From Streptomyces chattanoogensis (lineage in GTDB: Bacteria > Actinomycetota > Actinomycetes > Streptomycetales > Streptomycetaceae), in the NCBI RefSeq assembly GCF_001294335.1, contig NZ_LGKG01000137.1, positions 62,001-126,000 on the forward strand: a stretch of DNA of 64,000 bases, written 5' to 3'. The notes below the pieces were generated by a model. The model had not been told where the DNA came from. It worked only from the letters and a program-made list of their open reading frames with translations, and did not search any database. Positions 1 through 8,906 of the stretch are shown one piece after another (within the stretch, counting starts at the first letter, position 1; every line of letters begins with the position of its first letter). Made by a program: the position numbers and the translations under genes.

Positions 1-406
1 GAGTGAAACGCCCCTTCTGGGGGCGGGCCTGGGGCTTGTGCCAGGCCAGCACGCCGCGCCACAGCCAGCCGGCTGCCTGCAGGGCGTCCGTCGTCGTCGG
101 CATCTGACGCCAGTCGGTGAACAGCAGCGCGGTGCCGCCGGTCTTGGTGAGCCGATGGGCCTCGGTCATGATCTGGGTCAACCAAAAACCGTATGAGCGC
201 TGGTCCATGTTCTCGCCGGTGAAGTCCGGCAGCGTGTGCTGCGCGTCAGCCGAGGTGTACTTCTGCCGGGCGCTGCGGCTGGTGCGCTCCTTAGCCGTCC
301 GTCCGCCGGAGTTGTACGGCGGGTCGGTGATGACGGAGTCCACGCAGTTGTCCGGCAGCTCGGCGAGAACGCTCAGTGCGTCGCCCTGGTGCAGGGAAAA
401 AGGCAA
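1..406 (-). CDS. Site-specific DNA methyltransferase (N6-adenine or N4-cytosine type), 3' end outside window
   Basis: The reverse strand reads as the N-terminal part of an amino-methyltransferase. The catalytic motif ITDPPYNSGG lies about 25 residues in, preceded by LHQGDALSVLAELPDNCVD, the usual lead-in strand and helix. Further on come FTDWRQMPTT and GGTALLF, typical of the fold. The product would methylate adenine or cytosine amino groups in DNA, either as a protective methylase or as part of a restriction system. No restriction gene is visible. The start is uncertain: I chose a TTG at 404-406 behind a GGGG stretch, but the frame stays open further upstream. It is divergent from the conjugation block. 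The family is clear; the specificity cannot be read. Confidence 0.75.
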   Translation of the reverse strand, partial: MPFSLHQGDALSVLAELPDNCVDSVITDPPYNSGGRTAKERTSRSARQKYTSADAQHTLPDFTGENMDQRSYGFWLTQIMTEAHRLTKTGGTALLFTDWRQMPTTTDALQAAGWLWRGVLAWHKPQARPQKGRFT

Positions 407-861
407 AGGGATACCCCAATTCGGGTCAGGTGACAGGAGAGTGAGTCGCTCCGGATCGCAAAGAGACCCCGGGCGGGCGGGCAGACGGCGGGCATGGCGA
501 TGCCCGTGGCCCGCGATGCGGGGTGCGAGGGGAGAAGCCAAAACTCTAGGGCACGATTCCCGGTGGAGCGCTATCGCGCCGAAATCCCTTGAAATAGAGC
601 CTTGATCACGAATGATTTCGGCAACCGGGGATCGGGGCTTACTGTTTTGGAACTGCCCGGCGGACACCGCCGATGGCTGCTTCCCACTCCCCTGCCTTCA
701 CGGAGGTTCCCCCTTGTCCTGGCACATCTGACCTGACCGACGCGCGGCGCGAGGTGCAACTCGCAGCGTGCGTCGGGGCCCCGATTCACCCACCATCGGC
801 CGCCGCGGCCTTTCCACCAACACGTCCGCGCGGCCGGGCCTTCACTTCCAAGGACCCTGTT
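407..861. other. Intergenic region with no recognisable gene
   Basis: About 450 bases separate the reverse-strand methylase from the forward conjugation block, so both promoters should lie here. Open frames exist on both strands, but their amino-acid composition is rich in Arg and Pro without domain character, as expected for shadow frames in high-GC DNA. The bases AACCGGGGATCG at 623-634 repeat the right arm of the hairpin at 17410-17442. I see no clear promoter boxes, repeats or RNA gene. Confidence 0.5.
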
Positions 862-921
862 GTGACACCTCTTTACCCTCCCCTGCCTGAAAACCGGCCG
901 CCGGGAGGCGGGCCGGATTGA
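862..921 (+). CDS. Possible 19-residue leader ORF overlapping the next start
   Basis: A GTG codon seven bases after AAGGA opens a 19-codon frame that is rich in proline and glycine. Its TGA stop shares three bases with the TTG start of the next gene (TTGA). That arrangement would couple translation of the wall hydrolase to this leader. The frame is too short for statistical support, and its DNA also carries the GGGAGG ribosome-binding site of the next gene. It could be chance. Confidence 0.25.
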   Translation: MTPLYPPLPENRPPGGGPD

Positions 922-2036
922 AGGCGATAGCCGCCGGCATCGGCGTCGTCGTCCTCTCCCCGCTCCTGCTCGCCGGCACGGCCACGATGATGGCCTCCTC
1001 CAGCGCAGCCGCCCAGGGCGCCACCTCATCTGAGTGCCTCAACGGCATCGACTCCGACACTGTCGCCAAGCAGGTCACCAAGATCCTCGATGGGGCGTCC
1101 AGCAAGAACGTCCACATCAAGGGCCTGGACCTGCCCACCGAGCAAGTCCCCAACGCCCGGACGATCGTCGCCACCGGCCTCTCGCTCGAGGTGCCCAAGA
1201 AGGGCCAGATCATCGCGCTCGCCACCGCGATGCAGGAATCCCGCCTGCGCAACCTCAACTACGGCGACCGGGACAGCCTCGGCCTGTTCCAGCAACGCCC
1301 CAGCCAGGGCTGGGGCACAGCCCAGCAGATCCGCGACCCGGTTTACGCCTCCGGGGAGTTCTACAAGCGCCTGCTCAAAGTCAGAGGCTGGCAGCAGATG
1401 GCGGTCACCCAGGCCGCCCAGGCCGTCCAGGCATCCGGCTTCCCCGATGCGTACGCCAAGTGGGAGGACCTGGCCACCGCCCTGCAGAAGGCCATCGCCG
1501 CGACGTTCCCGAGCACCGGCAAGGACAAGCCCACCAAGGACAAGGAGTCCGCGAGCGGCACCACCGGCTGTGCACCGGCCAAGGACGGCTCGTCCTACGG
1601 GCGCATCCCCGAGGGCTCCGTACCGAAGGGATACATGATCCCCAAGGACGCCGATCCCAAGGCCCGCAAGGCGATTGACTGGGCGATGCACCAGCTCGGA
1701 ACCCTGTACCAGTGGGGCGGCAGCTGCACCGCCGCGCACGGGCCCGACCCGATGGGCCGCTGCGACTGCAGCAGTCTGATGCAGCAGGCGTACGCGCACG
1801 CCGGGATCAAGCTCACCCGCACCACGTACACGCAGGTCAGTGAGGGCAAGGCGGTCTCGCCCAAGGACCTCAAGCCCGGCGACCTGATCTTCAGTCGCGG
1901 CACCGCCACCCGGCCCGAACACGTCGGCATGGCGCTCGGTGAGGGCCTGGTGATCGAGGCTCCCAGGACCTCAAAACCGGTCCGGATCACTCCCCTCAAG
2001 GACTGGGACGTCCTCGCCGTCCGCCGCGTCGTCTGA
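918..2036 (+). CDS. NlpC/P60-family peptidoglycan hydrolase of the conjugation apparatus
   Basis: This 372-residue exported protein begins at a TTG placed after GGGAGG. Residues 1-33 form a signal peptide or membrane anchor. Residues about 90-190 (KGQIIALATAMQESRLRN...LGLFQQRPSQGWG) resemble a soluble lytic-transglycosylase-like fold with a candidate catalytic Glu in QES. A linker rich in Lys, Asp and Ser follows. Residues about 240-372 are an NlpC/P60 domain with the nucleophile in DCSS (Cys284) and the histidine in EHVGMAL (about His335). Such two-domain enzymes act like VirB1: they open the cell wall for the secretion channel. The position as first gene of the transfer block agrees. The family is confident; substrate bonds are inferred. 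Confidence 0.85.
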   Translation: MKAIAAGIGVVVLSPLLLAGTATMMASSSAAAQGATSSECLNGIDSDTVAKQVTKILDGASSKNVHIKGLDLPTEQVPNARTIVATGLSLEVPKKGQIIALATAMQESRLRNLNYGDRDSLGLFQQRPSQGWGTAQQIRDPVYASGEFYKRLLKVRGWQQMAVTQAAQAVQASGFPDAYAKWEDLATALQKAIAATFPSTGKDKPTKDKESASGTTGCAPAKDGSSYGRIPEGSVPKGYMIPKDADPKARKAIDWAMHQLGTLYQWGGSCTAAHGPDPMGRCDCSSLMQQAYAHAGIKLTRTTYTQVSEGKAVSPKDLKPGDLIFSRGTATRPEHVGMALGEGLVIEAPRTSKPVRITPLKDWDVLAVRRVV

Positions 2037-2178
2037 CGCCGCGCCCCGCCCGGACACCGCTTTCAGGCGGGCCCTGGCTCACCTTCTCGCGCCCCGAGCG
2101 CCACCTCCCCTCTCTCTTCTTCCCCCCTTTGCGCCGGGTCTTTCCTGGCCTGCGCATGCAAGGAGTTCCGCCATACCC

Positions 2179-2487
2179 ATGTCACTCGCAGACCGCGCCA
2201 TCTACTTCGCCTACAACCCCGGCGTCACACCCTCCAGCGGTGGTTTGCCCGGCTTGTCTGTCCTGAAGAACGTCGTCAACAGCATCAACCTCTTCGGCAT
2301 CATCGCCGTCGTTGGCGCCTTGGCCGTTTCCCTCGGCGTCTGGGCCTGGGGCCACCACACCGGCGGCCACCAGGCCGAAGCAAACGGAAAGAAGGGCGCG
2401 GTGGTCGCCGCCGGCGCAGCCCTCGGCCTCGGTGCCGCCAACGGCATCGTGGCGTTCTTCTCAGCCCTGGGGTCGCAGGTCCAGTAA
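2179..2487 (+). CDS. Small two-helix membrane protein, VirB2-like position (DUF6112-like)
   Basis: This is a 102-residue protein with two hydrophobic segments, at about 38-58 and 73-96, separated by a polar loop containing HHTGGHQAEANGKKG. Size, topology and position between the wall hydrolase and the VirB8-like gene match the small pilin-like or channel subunits of actinobacterial transfer clusters. I recall such proteins being grouped as DUF6112, but this is from memory. The start ATG follows AAGGAG about 14 bases upstream. Its stop codon overlaps the next start (ATGA), so the two genes are probably translationally coupled. A true pilin role is inferred only from context. Confidence 0.65.
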   Translation: MSLADRAIYFAYNPGVTPSSGGLPGLSVLKNVVNSINLFGIIAVVGALAVSLGVWAWGHHTGGHQAEANGKKGAVVAAGAALGLGAANGIVAFFSALGSQVQ

Positions 2488-3167
2488 TGAAGAAACGACT
2501 CTTCTCCCTGTCCGGGTACGGCGTCGGCTGGTCGGCCAAGCGCCGCATCGCGATCGTCGCGCTCGTCATCACCGCCCTCCTCGCCGTTGCCACCGCCGTT
2601 GCCTTCTTCACCGGGCGCGGCGAGCAGCACCAGGACTCCACCACCCCGTCCCAGGCGAATAGTTCCTCGTCCTCCGAGGACGCGCCGAAGCCCGCGGCGG
2701 GGTCGGGGGCGGTGCCGAGGCCCCCGCAGATCGCCGAGCCGGTCGCCTACGCCAAGGCCGCCGCGGAGATGCTCTGGTCCTACGACACCCGCGGCACCAG
2801 CCGTGACCAGCAGCTCGCCGGCATGCGCGCGTGGATGACCAAGGAGTCCAAGTACGCCGACTGGGCATCCGTGTCGGGTCAGGTCCCTGATCCGGTGCTG
2901 TGGTCGCGGATGGCCGACCAGGACCAGCACGCCAGCGCGACGGTCACCGAGGGCCACTACCCGTCGGCATTCAAGGCGGCCCTTGCCGACGATCCGTCCG
3001 CGATCACTGAGGCATACGTCTACGTCGTCACCGTCAACGGCAAGCAGAAGATCGCGTGGAAGAAGGGCGGCGGCGGTGCCGAGGAACGCGCCGTGACCCT
3101 CGCCGTGCAGTGTCGGCCCCACCACGACTGCTCCCTGGCTGCCATCGCTCCCAGCGTCACGCAGTGA
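2487..3167 (+). CDS. Single-pass membrane protein, probable VirB8/TcpC-like channel component
   Basis: This 226-residue protein has a short cytoplasmic N-terminus, one membrane helix at residues about 21-43, a Ser/Gln/Pro-rich linker, and an extracytoplasmic domain from about residue 80. That domain contains WSYDTRGTSRDQQLAGMRAWMT and a beta-rich end (YVYVVTVNGKQKIAWKK). This layout matches VirB8/TcpC-type proteins with an NTF2-like domain. Cys209 and Cys215 near the end could form a disulfide outside the membrane. It overlaps the preceding gene by four bases and precedes the VirB6-like gene. The assignment rests on topology and neighbourhood, not on a diagnostic motif. Confidence 0.6.
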   Translation: MKKRLFSLSGYGVGWSAKRRIAIVALVITALLAVATAVAFFTGRGEQHQDSTTPSQANSSSSSEDAPKPAAGSGAVPRPPQIAEPVAYAKAAAEMLWSYDTRGTSRDQQLAGMRAWMTKESKYADWASVSGQVPDPVLWSRMADQDQHASATVTEGHYPSAFKAALADDPSAITEAYVYVVTVNGKQKIAWKKGGGGAEERAVTLAVQCRPHHDCSLAAIAPSVTQ

Positions 3168-3199
3168 CCCACCCCAACTGAAAGGAGGGACGACCCCCG

Positions 3200-4573
3200 A
3201 TGGGTTTCTGTGATTTCCCCCTCGCCGACAAGCTCTGTGCCGTCGGCGGCGCGGCCAAGGACGCGATTGATTTTGCGAGTGACCCCGGCAAGGCAATCGG
3301 CAACTGGATGGCCAAGTCGGCCGGCGAACTCGCCGCGGCAGCAGCCGATCTGGCCGCCAAGGCCGTCAACGCCACCACCAAGGTGGACCTGAACGCCGCC
3401 TGGTTCCGTGACAACTACGAGATGCTGCTGCCGATCGGCCTCATCATCCTCGTCGCCACGTTCTGCGCCCAGCTCATTCGAGCCGCCGTCAAACGCGACG
3501 GACAAGCCCTCACCCAGGCATTCACCGGCACAATGTCAGGCGTCCTGTTCTGCTTCGTCGCCATCGCCCTGACGACCGTGGCCATCGAAGTGGTCGACGC
3601 CCTGTCCGACGGGCTGTTCAGCACCGCGCACCTGAACATCGAAACCGCCGTACGCCGCATCGTGAAGGTCTCCGAGATCGGCGCGGTCTCCGGACTGGGC
3701 TGGCTGGTTGCCGTCTTCGCAGCCCTCGGCGCTGCCCTCGGCGCGGTCCTGTACTGGTGCGTGATGATGGTCCGCAAGGTCGGCATCCTCGTCATGGTCA
3801 CCCTGGCCGTGTTCGGCGGCGCCGGGGGCGGCTGGGAAGTCGCACGCCGGTGGCGCCGCGGCTGGATCGAGGCCACCGCCACCCTCGTCGTCTCCAAGCT
3901 TTTGATGACGATCATCTTCGTGCTCGGCATCGCCGCGATGGGCAAGACCGAGTCCAAGGGCGGGCTGGGCGCTCTGGCGGACGTCATGTCCGGCATCGTC
4001 ATCATGGTCCTGGTCCTGCTCTGCCCCTACGCCGTCTTCAAGTTTGTCCACTGGGCTGCCGAGAGCAGCGACGGCGAGTCCATCCACCGCGCCGGTGGAG
4101 CCGGCGCTCAGATGGCCAAGCAGCACGCCGAGAAGGCCGGACGCAAGGCCGCCTCCATGGCCGCCACCGCCGGAACCGGCGGCGCAGCAGCCGGAGCAGG
4201 CGCCGCACCGCAGGGCCCCGACGCATCCGGCGGTGGATTCCCCGGCGACATCGCCTCCAATCCCACCGGCGGCGGTGGAGGTAAGGAAGGCGGCGGCTCG
4301 GGTGTCTCACCCGGCGGCGACGCGTTGAAGAGCGGCCTGGAGAAGGCAGTGCATCCCCCGCCCACGAATGCCGCGGATGACACCGGCGGCCAGTTCGGCG
4401 GCGGCCCTGGCCAGGGTGGTCCCGGCTCGGGATCCCCGTCCGGCGGCGGCTTCATGTCCAATCCCTCGGCAGGCGCCTCCATGCCTCCGCCGCAGGGGGC
4501 ACCGCCAGCGCCGAACTCCGCCGCATCGGGGAGCGGGAACTTCGCACCGCCGCCCCCGCCCACCGGCATCTGA
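3200..4573 (+). CDS. VirB6/TrbL-like multipass conjugation protein
   Basis: This 457-residue protein starts at ATG after AAAGGAGGG. Six hydrophobic segments are visible at about residues 75-93, 111-134, 164-188, 192-208, 228-247 and 262-282. The segment near 190-225 (MVRKVGILVMVTLAVFGGAGGGWEVARRWRRGW) resembles the central region of TrbL/VirB6 proteins. Residues 290-457 form a low-complexity cytoplasmic or extracellular tail rich in Gly, Pro, Ala and Ser. Proteins of this kind form the inner-membrane part of the type IV secretion channel. The order hydrolase, small protein, VirB8-like, VirB6-like, SCO6880-like, VirB4-like is a familiar actinobacterial arrangement. Confidence 0.8.
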   Translation: MGFCDFPLADKLCAVGGAAKDAIDFASDPGKAIGNWMAKSAGELAAAAADLAAKAVNATTKVDLNAAWFRDNYEMLLPIGLIILVATFCAQLIRAAVKRDGQALTQAFTGTMSGVLFCFVAIALTTVAIEVVDALSDGLFSTAHLNIETAVRRIVKVSEIGAVSGLGWLVAVFAALGAALGAVLYWCVMMVRKVGILVMVTLAVFGGAGGGWEVARRWRRGWIEATATLVVSKLLMTIIFVLGIAAMGKTESKGGLGALADVMSGIVIMVLVLLCPYAVFKFVHWAAESSDGESIHRAGGAGAQMAKQHAEKAGRKAASMAATAGTGGAAAGAGAAPQGPDASGGGFPGDIASNPTGGGGGKEGGGSGVSPGGDALKSGLEKAVHPPPTNAADDTGGQFGGGPGQGGPGSGSPSGGGFMSNPSAGASMPPPQGAPPAPNSAASGSGNFAPPPPPTGI

Positions 4574-4660
4574 TCCCTCTCTCCGCTCCGGGGTGGCACG
4601 CACCACGCCCACCGCGTGCGTGCCGCCCCGGCCCCGCCCCGCGCTTCATCGGAACGGCCC

Positions 4661-6133
4661 TTGTCTGATCTCTCCATCACCCCGCTCACGATCAAATTCC
4701 CGCACAGGTCCAAGCGCGGAATCCTGCTCGGCCTCACCCTGCCCCAACTCGTCCTCGTCTCCAGCGCGCTGGCGCTCTTGCTGGTCACGGTCGTCAGTAC
4801 CGGACTGCTCGGTGCCATCGTGCTGACCCCCCTGTGGGCGGCGGTCGCCGCCCTGGTCGCGGTCCGCCGCCACGGCCGCTCTCTGATCGACTGGGCGCCG
4901 ATCGTCCTGCGCTTCGCCCGGCGCCGGCGCAGCGGGCAGACGCTGTGGCTGGCTCGGCCGGTCACCCGCCCCCGCCAGGACGGGGTGCTGCATCTGCCGG
5001 GCACCGCGGCCTCGCTGAAGGTCGTCACCCCTGGCGACTCGGCGAACGGTGCCGCTGCCGTCCACGACCCGCACCACCAGACCCTGACCGCCGTCGCCCG
5101 CGTCTCCAGCAGAGCCTTCGCGCTGCTCGACCCGGCCACCCAGAACCACAACGTGGCTGGCTGGGGGCGCGCGCTGGCGGGTATCGCCCGCACCGGGCAT
5201 GTCGCCACGGTGCAGGTCCTGGAGCGCACCGTCCCCGACAGCGGCGACACCCTCGCCCGGCACTGGGGCCTGCAGGGCCGGCCCGACACCCCGGTCGCCG
5301 GGCAGGTGTACTCCGACCTCGTCGCCTCCGCAGGCCCGGCCGCCGCCCCGCACGAGGCGTACCTGGCCATCTCCCTCGACCTCAAGGCCGCAAAGCGCCT
5401 CATCAGCCAGGCCGGCGGCGGACTGCCCGGGGCCTTCACCGTCATGCAGCAGACCACGGCGTCAATCGCCCAGGCCGCTCGCAGCGCAGGGCTGACGGTA
5501 ACCGGCTGGCTCAGTGCCCGCGAGATCGCCGCCGTCATCCGCACCGCCTACGACCCGAAGGCGCTCTCCGGTCTTCAGCAGTGGTCCGAGTCCGGGCGGG
5601 CCGAGGCCGACCCGGCCGCCGCCGGGCCCGTCGTCCAGGTCGAGGAGTACGACCGCGTCGCCACCGACTCCGCCCGGCACGCCACCTACTGGGTCGAGGA
5701 CTGGCCCCGCACGGAGACCAGCGCTGGATTTCTCCATGGGCTCATGTTCACCGCCGGTGTGCGGCGCAGCCTGTCCCTTATATACGTGCCCCAGGGGCTC
5801 GAGTCCGCGATGCGCGACGTCCAGCGCAAGAAAGCGGCCATCATCGCGGACGCCAACGAACGCTCGCGCCGCGGACAAGTCGACTCCGAGGCCGACAGCG
5901 TGGAGTACGCGGACGTCAAGACGCGCGAGCGGCAGCTGATCGCCGGGCACGCCGACGTAGCCCTGACCGGGCTGCTGACCGTCTCCGCCGAGACCGACGC
6001 CCTGCTCGACGCCGCGTGCGCGCAGATCGAGACCGCCGCCGTCACCGCCCAGGTCGACCTGCGCCGACTCCTCTGCCAGCAGCCCGATGCCTTCACCCTC
6101 GGCGCGCTGCCCCTGGCCCGCACGGCCCTGTAA
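4661..6133 (+). CDS. SCO6880-family (PrgI-like N-terminus) conjugation protein
   Basis: The protein has 490 residues when started at TTG 4661 (LSDLSITPLTIKFPHRSKRG). Further upstream the frame is open, but its composition is atypical. Two membrane helices at about 25-45 and 49-68 are followed by a large soluble region. This matches the actinobacterial SCO6880 family, in which a VirB3/PrgI-like membrane hairpin is joined to a domain resembling the N-terminal part of VirB4. The downstream gene supplies the ATPase part, so the two together may correspond to a split VirB3-VirB4. The ribosome-binding site (GGAA) is weak. Family assignment is from memory of the sequence type. Confidence 0.75.
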   Translation: MSDLSITPLTIKFPHRSKRGILLGLTLPQLVLVSSALALLLVTVVSTGLLGAIVLTPLWAAVAALVAVRRHGRSLIDWAPIVLRFARRRRSGQTLWLARPVTRPRQDGVLHLPGTAASLKVVTPGDSANGAAAVHDPHHQTLTAVARVSSRAFALLDPATQNHNVAGWGRALAGIARTGHVATVQVLERTVPDSGDTLARHWGLQGRPDTPVAGQVYSDLVASAGPAAAPHEAYLAISLDLKAAKRLISQAGGGLPGAFTVMQQTTASIAQAARSAGLTVTGWLSAREIAAVIRTAYDPKALSGLQQWSESGRAEADPAAAGPVVQVEEYDRVATDSARHATYWVEDWPRTETSAGFLHGLMFTAGVRRSLSLIYVPQGLESAMRDVQRKKAAIIADANERSRRGQVDSEADSVEYADVKTRERQLIAGHADVALTGLLTVSAETDALLDAACAQIETAAVTAQVDLRRLLCQQPDAFTLGALPLARTAL

Positions 6134-6196
6134 CCCCGGCCCGCCCACCGGACCGCTCTGTTGTCCCTGCCTCAACGGCAGGAAGGATCCTCCCCT

Positions 6197-6670
6197 TTGA
6201 CCTCTGCCACCACTGCCGACGATGCGCACCCCTACCTGCGGGCCGCCAGCGCCGGCGTGCGCCACCACACCCGCTCTCTGACCGCCGCATCGCCCGACGC
6301 GCCGCCACAGCCCGCTGACCGCGTGCACCTCGATGTCCTGCACGCGCACCTGATCGCACTGCACCAGCTGCTCGGCCAGCTCGGCGCCACCACCCGGCCC
6401 TCGCACCCGGGCGCCGGACGCCACCTGACCACCGCCGGGACCCGGCTGTGGCAGGCCAGCGCCGCCGTACACGACGCCTTCCATCTCCTGCCCGCCGCCC
6501 ATGAGACCCCGGCGGACGCGGAATGCCATCCCGAGCGGCTACCCGAGGGACCGCCGGTACTGACCATCTGCCAGCGCCACCTCGCCGCCAGTCACGTCGT
6601 CCGCCGCACGACCACCCCGGCCGACCTCAACACCCCGCTGCACGGACACACCACCGCCTGCGGCCAGTAA
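6197..6670 (+). CDS. Unrecognised small protein between the SCO6880-like and VirB4-like genes
   Basis: This is a 157-residue protein starting at TTG after AGGAAGG. The first half is helical and rich in Ala and His (HLDVLHAHLIALHQLLGQLGATT). The middle continues as an amphipathic helix (GAGRHLTTAGTRLWQASAAVHDAFHLL). Two cysteines lie in AECHPE and TICQRH. No membrane segment or signal peptide is visible. Codon use matches the neighbours and it lies in the same direction, so it is probably expressed with the transfer genes. I do not recognise the family; a role as an accessory factor for the ATPase is only a guess from position. Confidence 0.6.
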   Translation: MTSATTADDAHPYLRAASAGVRHHTRSLTAASPDAPPQPADRVHLDVLHAHLIALHQLLGQLGATTRPSHPGAGRHLTTAGTRLWQASAAVHDAFHLLPAAHETPADAECHPERLPEGPPVLTICQRHLAASHVVRRTTTPADLNTPLHGHTTACGQ

Positions 6671-6714
6671 CTCCCCCGAACGCAGACCGCCGCCACCTGA
6701 AAGCCGCCCCTGTC

Positions 6715-8229
6715 ATGACCCACCGGCCCGCGCGCCGCGCCCGCCGCGCCTCGGCATCCCCCCTGTTCACCCCACACGGCACCGACCGCGCCAGCCGCAA
6801 AGCCGCCCGCCGCCAGCTCGCCGAGGCCACCGCAAAAGCCCGCGCCGAAGCCGCCTCCCTCCCCGACGGCACCGAGCCGACCGCGCAGGAGATGCCGCTT
6901 GCTCTCTTCCCACCCAGCGGTCGCCCCGGGCCGGCCTCGGCACGCGGAAGCAAGCTCAAACTGCCCGCCCACCGCATGACCACGGCCACCGTGGCAGGGG
7001 CCTATCCCTTCCTCGCCGAGGGCGGGCTCGGCGCCGAGGGCATCTACATCGGCCGCGACGTGCACGCTGAGGCCAGTTTCACCTTCGATCCGTTCGCCCT
7101 GTACGGCCGCATCGAGGGCTTCACCAACCCGAACATCCTGTTGGCCGGTGTGATCGGCCAGGGCAAGAGCGCCCTGGCCAAGTCCCTCGCGCTGAGGTCC
7201 GCGGCCTTCGGCTACCGCGTCTACGTCCCGTGCGACCCCAAGGGGGAATGGACACCCGTGGCCGCCGCGCTCGGCGGCACGTCCATCGCGCTCGGCCCCG
7301 GACTGCCCGGCAAGCTGAATCCCCTGGATGCCGCGCCCCGCCCGAAAAGCGTCTCCGAGGCCGACTGGGCGAGTGAGGTCCGCAAGCGGCGCCTGCTGCT
7401 GCTCGGCAGCCTGGCCCGCACCGTCCTCGGGCGGGACCTGCTGCCGATGGAGCACACCGGCCTCGACGTCGCCCTGGACGCCGTCGTCACCCGTGCCGCT
7501 GCGACCGGACGTACCCCGCTGCTCGGCGACATCGCCGCCACCCTGAACAACCCCGACGAACTCGACACCGTCGGCGGCGTGATGTCCGGACGCCTCGGCG
7601 ACGCATCCCGCGACCTCGCCCACGCCATGCGCAGATTGGTTCACGGTGACTTGGCCGGCATGTTCGACGCCCCCTCCACCGTGGCGTTCGACCCGGGCAG
7701 CCCGATGCTCACCATCGACCTGTCCCGCCTGGGTGGCTCCGGCGACGACACCGCCCTCGTCCTCGCCATGACCTGCGCATCGGCCTGGATGGAGTCCGCA
7801 CTCACCGACCCGGACGGCGGCAGGCGCTGGATCGTCTACGACGAAGCATGGCGCCTCATGAGCCACCCCGGACTCCTCCAACGCATGCAGTCCCAGTGGA
7901 AACTCTCCCGCGGCCTGGGCATCGCCAACCTGATGGTCATCCACCGGCTCTCCGACTTGCTCACCGCCGGCGACGCCGGATCCCAGGGCCGTGCCCTCGC
8001 CGAAGGACTGCTCGCCGACTGCTCCACCCGCATCATCTACCGGCAAGAGACCGACCAACTCCACGCCGCCGCAGCGCTCTTGGGCCTGACCTCCGTGGAG
8101 AGCGATGCCATCGCGCATCTCAACCGGGGCCGGGGCCTGTGGAAGGTCGCCGGACGATCTTTCATCGTTCAACATCACCTCCATTCGCGCGAGTTGTCAC
8201 TCTTCGACACAGATGCCCGGATGCATTGA
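6715..8229 (+). CDS. VirB4/TraC-like conjugation ATPase
   Basis: This 504-residue cytoplasmic ATPase has a Walker A motif at residues about 148-152 (GQGKS) and a Walker B motif at about 373-379 (IVYDEAW). The stretch FALYGRIEGFTNPNILLAG before the P-loop and RMQSQWKLSRGLGI after Walker B are typical of VirB4/TraC ATPases, which power assembly and substrate transfer in type IV secretion. Residues 1-90 are basic and low in complexity. The ATG at 6715 was chosen because codons upstream lose domain character; the ribosome-binding site is poor. The N-terminal VirB4 region is missing here and may be supplied by the SCO6880-like protein two genes upstream. Confidence 0.85.
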   Translation: MTHRPARRARRASASPLFTPHGTDRASRKAARRQLAEATAKARAEAASLPDGTEPTAQEMPLALFPPSGRPGPASARGSKLKLPAHRMTTATVAGAYPFLAEGGLGAEGIYIGRDVHAEASFTFDPFALYGRIEGFTNPNILLAGVIGQGKSALAKSLALRSAAFGYRVYVPCDPKGEWTPVAAALGGTSIALGPGLPGKLNPLDAAPRPKSVSEADWASEVRKRRLLLLGSLARTVLGRDLLPMEHTGLDVALDAVVTRAAATGRTPLLGDIAATLNNPDELDTVGGVMSGRLGDASRDLAHAMRRLVHGDLAGMFDAPSTVAFDPGSPMLTIDLSRLGGSGDDTALVLAMTCASAWMESALTDPDGGRRWIVYDEAWRLMSHPGLLQRMQSQWKLSRGLGIANLMVIHRLSDLLTAGDAGSQGRALAEGLLADCSTRIIYRQETDQLHAAAALLGLTSVESDAIAHLNRGRGLWKVAGRSFIVQHHLHSRELSLFDTDARMH

Positions 8230-8246
8230 AAGGAGCGATGGGTTTC

Positions 8247-8819
8247 ATGAATCCCGACATCGAGCGCGAGCTGATACCCCACAGCGACACAGTCCACATG
8301 ATCGGCGAACTGCAGCGGTTGGCGTCCCGGTTCAAGGACGCCTCCCGCCAACTGGCGCTGCTCGACGACACGGGCCACGTGCCGGCTTCGCCGGACTTCT
8401 CCGCACTGATCCACCATGCCGAAGCCGCCCAGGCTCTCTCCCGCGACGTCGTCCAGCTGACGTCTGGTTTCGCCCGGACTGCACACAGCACGAACCGAGC
8501 CGGGAGCACCGTCCTCGGCCACTTGGCGATTGCAGCCACGATGTCCTGCTCCGCCGCCCCGTTGTTCGCCCAGACCGCGGAGGCCGCCCTGGCCCTCCCC
8601 CGGTCGCATGGGACCGTGGACAGGCAGCAGAAGGAAGGGCGCATGGTCCTCGACCACGCCACGGCCCGCGCCTACCTGCGACGCGCCTCCGAGTCTCTCA
8701 GCGACGCGGTCAAGGAGCTACACGGGCACCTCGACTTCCACCGCTTCTTTCCCGCTTCCATGCGGCAGGGCCCTGCGACGCCTCCGCCCCCGCCCAGGCA
8801 GAGTCCACGCACCCGGTGA
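8247..8819 (+). CDS. Unrecognised helical protein
   Basis: This is a protein of about 190 residues directly downstream of the VirB4-like gene. The start could be ATG 8238 or ATG 8247; AAAGGAG at 8229-8235 suits the second better. The sequence is mainly helical: HMIGELQRLASRFKDASRQLALLDD, then HHAEAAQALSRDVVQLTSGFARTA, then a C-terminal helix ARAYLRRASESLSDAVKELHGHL. It ends in a proline-rich tail. The pattern of long amphipathic helices recalls other accessory proteins of this block. No catalytic motif or membrane segment is seen. Confidence 0.6.
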   Translation: MNPDIERELIPHSDTVHMIGELQRLASRFKDASRQLALLDDTGHVPASPDFSALIHHAEAAQALSRDVVQLTSGFARTAHSTNRAGSTVLGHLAIAATMSCSAAPLFAQTAEAALALPRSHGTVDRQQKEGRMVLDHATARAYLRRASESLSDAVKELHGHLDFHRFFPASMRQGPATPPPPPRQSPRTR

Positions 8820-8906
8820 CCCAGCCCATCTGCACCGACATCCGCATCGGGGGCGGCATGCCCTCGCTGCGCCCTTTCCATCCCATCACCCAGACAAGGA
8901 GCACCA

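Noticed and set aside
623-634. AACCGGGGATCG repeated from the hairpin arm at 17429-17440
   Set aside because: A 12-base match in GC-rich DNA can be chance, and there is no hairpin at 623. I noted it only as context.
1034-6318. Long open frames in other frames and on the reverse strand across the transfer genes
   Set aside because: They are rich in Arg, Pro, Ala and His, have no domain motifs, and lie opposite or inside genes with recognisable domains. They are expected shadows in high-GC DNA.
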